Below, in pieces: positions 5,136 through 6,967 of a stretch of 6,967 nucleotides of DNA. The stretch is from an uncultured bacterium. Lineage in GTDB: Bacteria; Patescibacteriota; Minisyncoccia; Phycocordibacterales; UBA918. The position numbers and the translations under genes are program-made. The notes beneath the pieces are model-generated. The model saw only the letters and a program-made list of their open reading frames with translations. It ran no database searches and had not been told where the DNA came from. Position 1 is the stretch's first letter; every line of letters starts with the position of its first letter. The stretch spans positions 1-6,967 of the forward strand of contig CAJXAG010000050.1 of assembly GCA_913050645.1 (NCBI GenBank). Direction: 5' to 3'.

Positions 5136-6173
5136 CTACTTGTTGCTTTCATGCTGTTCTGAAATGTGAATAGTATAGAGCTCAAGTAACACTACAAAAA
5201 GACTGACTACAACCGGCCCCACAATAAAGCCAATTGGTCCAAAAAAAGTAACACCGCCAAGCACTGACAAAAGAACCACAAACGGGTGTAGCGGGTTACC
5301 ACGACTCATAAGGTATGGGCCGAGAATGTTATCTATAAGACCCACTGCGAGCATTGCCCATACAGCGAGCACCACCGCAGCAACATAGCTCCCAACAAAC
5401 GCCAAATAAATCACTGCCGGAATAAACACAATAGCAGTCCCCACACCTGGAATCAGTGCCCCAATAGCAGCAAGTGCTCCCAGTAAGACGTACTGCTCAA
5501 AACCAACTACCGCAAGTCCTATTGATGTGAGCGTTCCTTGTATAATTGCCACAAACACGATCCCCATTGCCACGGACCGAACTGCTGTTGCCATGCGTTT
5601 GAGAATCAATTCATCTTCATTATCGGGTAGCGGACTGATGACTACCATTTTTCTTGTAAACTCCTTCCCGTCTCTAAATAGATAAAATGATCCGATCAGT
5701 GCAATAAAGAAAAGGAAGACCGTTGACGCAGTTCCTGCAAAAATAGCGCCTACATTGCCCGCGAGCCATTCTGCCGCTTGCTTGATATACTCGGTAATAT
5801 TGAGCTCAAACCCAGGCACAAACTTACCCACCATCACTTCTGCATCTTGCAGACTCCTCTCAATACCCACCTTTCCCGTATTTGCCTGATTATAGATAGA
5901 TACTGCTTCATTTACCAGCGATGAGGCAATAAAAAGAAGTGGCAAAATGACAATAACCAAGACAATGCCAGTAGTGAGAAGTGCAGCGAGGGTTTTGCTT
6001 TGCTTCGGCATCGTTGGCAAAATTCGTTCATACAGCGGATAACAAATAGTTACAATAATGGCAGAGAGCGCCAACGCCGACATAAAAGGCGCCATCATCT
6101 CCCAGAGTATGTATGTCACAATTCCCATAAATCCAAAGAAAAAGACGTATTCAACAATGCGATTCATTAACAT
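5136..6173 (-). CDS. AI-2E / PerM-family membrane transporter
   Basis: 345 residues from ATG 6173, the usual length for this family. Hydrophobic segments lie at about 8-26, 29-46, 62-86, 145-166, 198-222, 228-254, 256-281 and 297-333. The family signatures are IPGVGTAIVFIPA (241-253), GLIDNILGPYLMSRGN (278-293), LHPFVVLLSVLGG (295-307) and FGPIGFIVGPVV (311-322). Members export diverse small molecules or act as Na+/H+ antiporters; the name AI-2 exporter should not be read as the substrate here. Start choice: the frame stays open to 6299, but that extension would translate a terminator palindrome and overlap the 53-aa gene. An extended -10 lies just 6 nt before ATG 6173, and the hydrophobic N-terminus fits. 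ATG at 6167 is an alternative. No Shine-Dalgarno motif. Confidence 0.92.
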   Translation of the reverse strand: MLMNRIVEYVFFFGFMGIVTYILWEMMAPFMSALALSAIIVTICYPLYERILPTMPKQSKTLAALLTTGIVLVIVILPLLFIASSLVNEAVSIYNQANTGKVGIERSLQDAEVMVGKFVPGFELNITEYIKQAAEWLAGNVGAIFAGTASTVFLFFIALIGSFYLFRDGKEFTRKMVVISPLPDNEDELILKRMATAVRSVAMGIVFVAIIQGTLTSIGLAVVGFEQYVLLGALAAIGALIPGVGTAIVFIPAVIYLAFVGSYVAAVVLAVWAMLAVGLIDNILGPYLMSRGNPLHPFVVLLSVLGGVTFFGPIGFIVGPVVVSLFVVLLELYTIHISEQHESNK

Positions 6174-6179
6174 ATCTGT

Positions 6180-6188
6180 AGTATAGCA
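6180..6188 (-). promoter_or_regulatory. Extended -10 for the AI-2E-family gene
   Basis: TGC-TATACT on the minus strand (TG at -15/-14, hexamer 5/6); the -35 is poor (TTTGGA). The hexamer ends 6 nt before the ATG at 6173, so the transcript would begin at or next to the start codon, i.e. be leaderless. Confidence 0.55.
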
Positions 6189-6212
6189 AAAAACGAAGAA
6201 CTCCAAAGGTAT

Positions 6213-6239
6213 AACAAAAGGGCCCACATGTGGGCCCTT
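6213..6239 (-). terminator. Intrinsic terminator of the 53-aa gene
   Basis: A perfect 22-bp palindrome (6218-6239; arms AAGGGCCCA and TGGGCCCTT around CATG) starts 4 bp after the TGA stop. On the minus strand it is followed by TTGTT, giving CCCTTTTGTT. Confidence 0.8.
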
Positions 6240-6243
6240 GTGG

Positions 6244-6405
6244 TCATTTCTTACCAGCAGAAATAATTTGTGCTTTTGAGGCATCTGCTGCAATCTCAAC
6301 GGTTTCGAAGGTTGCCACTAATGCGTTCTCAAATGCATAAAATGATGAACTCATCATTTGTGTAATTGCATATAACACTAAGATTGTGCCAATTGCTCTA
6401 AACAT
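6244..6405 (-). CDS. Small protein with N-terminal hydrophobic segment, unknown function
   Basis: 53 residues, ATG to TGA. Reads MFRAIGTILVLYAITQMMSS, then SFYAFENALVATFETVEIAA and DASKAQIISAGKK. Residues 4-18 are hydrophobic (membrane anchor or signal segment); 22-52 can form an amphipathic, Ala-rich helix. I do not recognise the family. Support for it being real: a terminator palindrome begins 4 bp after the stop, a GC-rich hairpin terminator ends the previous unit upstream, and the composition is protein-like with no rare-residue clusters. It sits between the dehydrogenase and the AI-2E-family gene as its own small transcription unit. No Shine-Dalgarno motif. It is easily lost in annotation because it is so short and overlaps the false N-terminal extension of the AI-2E frame. 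Confidence 0.72.
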   Translation of the reverse strand: MFRAIGTILVLYAITQMMSSSFYAFENALVATFETVEIAADASKAQIISAGKK

Positions 6406-6429
6406 ATGACTTGTGATTGCTTGCTCGTA

Positions 6430-6453
6430 TGTCTGAATGTAATTACTCAGACA
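6430..6453. promoter_or_regulatory. 24-bp dyad upstream of the 53-aa gene
   Basis: TGTCTGA (6430-6436) and TCAGACA (6447-6453) flank a centre that contains the palindrome GTAATTAC. On the minus strand the dyad spans a possible TTGTCT (6454-6449) to CATACG (6431-6426) promoter with a 17-nt gap, ending about 20 bp before the ATG. It could be an operator or a 5' leader hairpin. Confidence 0.4.
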
Positions 6454-6473
6454 ACTAGTATGTCCGAGAAAGC

Positions 6474-6498
6474 AAAAACAAGTCCGTCAACGAACTTG
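6474..6498 (-). terminator. Second terminator downstream of the dehydrogenase
   Basis: On the minus strand CAAGTTCGT (6498-6490) pairs with ACGGACTTG (6487-6479; one G-T pair) and TTTTT follows (6478-6474). It lies about 46 bp past the first terminator, forming a tandem pair, or ends a very short transcript between them. Confidence 0.6.
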
Positions 6499-6540
6499 CC
6501 TGCCTACAGAATACCACACACTGTCTATATGTCTATACCT

Positions 6541-6576
6541 TAAACTTACAGGGGACATCCGATGTCCCCTGTAAGT
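6541..6576 (-). terminator. First terminator of the dehydrogenase gene
   Basis: A perfect inverted repeat with 16-bp arms (6544-6559 and 6561-6576, 1-nt centre) starts 8 bp after the stop. The minus strand continues only with TTTAAGG, a poor U-run, which may explain the second hairpin terminator further on. Confidence 0.7.
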
Positions 6577-6584
6577 AATTGTGG

Positions 6585-6967
6585 TTATTGTTGTGTGGTG
6601 AAGTGGCCTTTCAGGCGCATTGCTTCGAAGATCCGTCCTATACCAACCAGGTAGGCTGCCTCGCGGTATGAAATATTTTTTGTCTGTACCAAGTCGCGCA
6701 GGGTATGATACGAAGAAACCATTTGCTTTTTAAGCTTGTCTTGCACTTCCGAAAGCTCCCAATAATACTGCTGCCGATTCTGTACCCATTCAAAGTACGA
6801 TACCGTTACACCACCAGCATTAACCAGCACATCAGGCAAAACGGTTACGCCGTTGTTATACAACACCGCGTCAGCCTCTGGTGTGACCGGGTTATTTGCA
6901 AGCTCAAGAATTATTTTTGCTTGTACTTCGCTGGCGTTTTTAGCTGTAATGACATTATCCAGTGCAG
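6585..6967 (-). CDS. Glu/Leu/Phe/Val-type dehydrogenase, C-terminal part (runs off right edge)
   Basis: 126 codons are visible, open at base 6967, stop TAA at 6585. The sequence begins ALDNVITAKNASEVQAKIIL and continues with ELANNPVTPEAD, VLPDVLVNAGGVTVSYFEWVQN and YYW, which are hallmarks of the C-terminal, NAD(P)-binding half of hexameric glutamate dehydrogenases. The closing 'AAYLVGIGRIFEAMRLKG' is also typical. The reaction is reversible oxidative deamination of an amino acid, most likely glutamate to 2-oxoglutarate and ammonia. The catalytic Lys and Asp lie in the unseen N-terminal half, so activity and amino-acid preference cannot be judged here. A GTG at 6866 is internal, not a start. 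Two terminators follow, isolating it from the downstream genes. Confidence 0.93.
   Translation of the reverse strand, partial: ALDNVITAKNASEVQAKIILELANNPVTPEADAVLYNNGVTVLPDVLVNAGGVTVSYFEWVQNRQQYYWELSEVQDKLKKQMVSSYHTLRDLVQTKNISYREAAYLVGIGRIFEAMRLKGHFTTQQ

Noticed and set aside
6174..6299. 42-residue N-terminal extension of the AI-2E-family protein
   Set aside because: It would translate the terminator palindrome and promoter and overlap the 53-aa gene. The ATG at 6173 fits the family length.

Overview
The window looks like a chromosomal stretch of a Candidate Phyla Radiation bacterium (Patescibacteria, probably a Parcubacteria-type lineage). The assignment is an inference. It rests on the signal-peptide surface protein with an 'NYQGKLLDNTGSP' head and an 'IGNVGIG..SPTSTLQV' repeat at the left edge, on short single-domain genes, on missing Shine-Dalgarno motifs, and on normal use of TGA as a stop. 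No phage, CRISPR, rRNA or tRNA gene is visible.

All genes are on the minus strand, so they read from the right edge to the left. In that order: the 3' end of a Glu/Leu/Phe/Val-type dehydrogenase (6585-6967, cut by the window); an unrecognised 53-residue gene (6244-6405); an AI-2E/PerM-family membrane protein (5136-6173); an unrecognised 137-residue tail-anchored protein 19 bp behind it (4703-5116); a CapA-like exported metallophosphatase (3604-4650); a membrane-anchored FKBP prolyl isomerase (3015-3548); tRNA-guanine transglycosylase (1688-2890); and, after a 681-bp gene-poor gap, the 5' part of a large exported fibre-like protein (1-1006).

The gene-poor gap (1007-1687) is the most interesting part. 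It holds the tgt terminator with a duplicated tail. Next come two tandem promoter-structure-terminator units that look like small RNAs of about 174 and 112 nt (1343-1516 and 1159-1270). Last are two copies of a short palindromic 'GTCATTGCGAG...GCAATCCAG' repeat that run into the signal-peptide codons of the fibre gene. Neither RNA candidate matches a family I can name.

Functionally, CapA, FKBP and the fibre protein act outside the membrane, and AI-2E/137-aa form a membrane pair. The dehydrogenase and tgt are cytoplasmic metabolism and tRNA modification. Each unit mostly has its own hairpin terminator or promoter, so apart from the AI-2E/137-aa pair there is little sign of one long operon.
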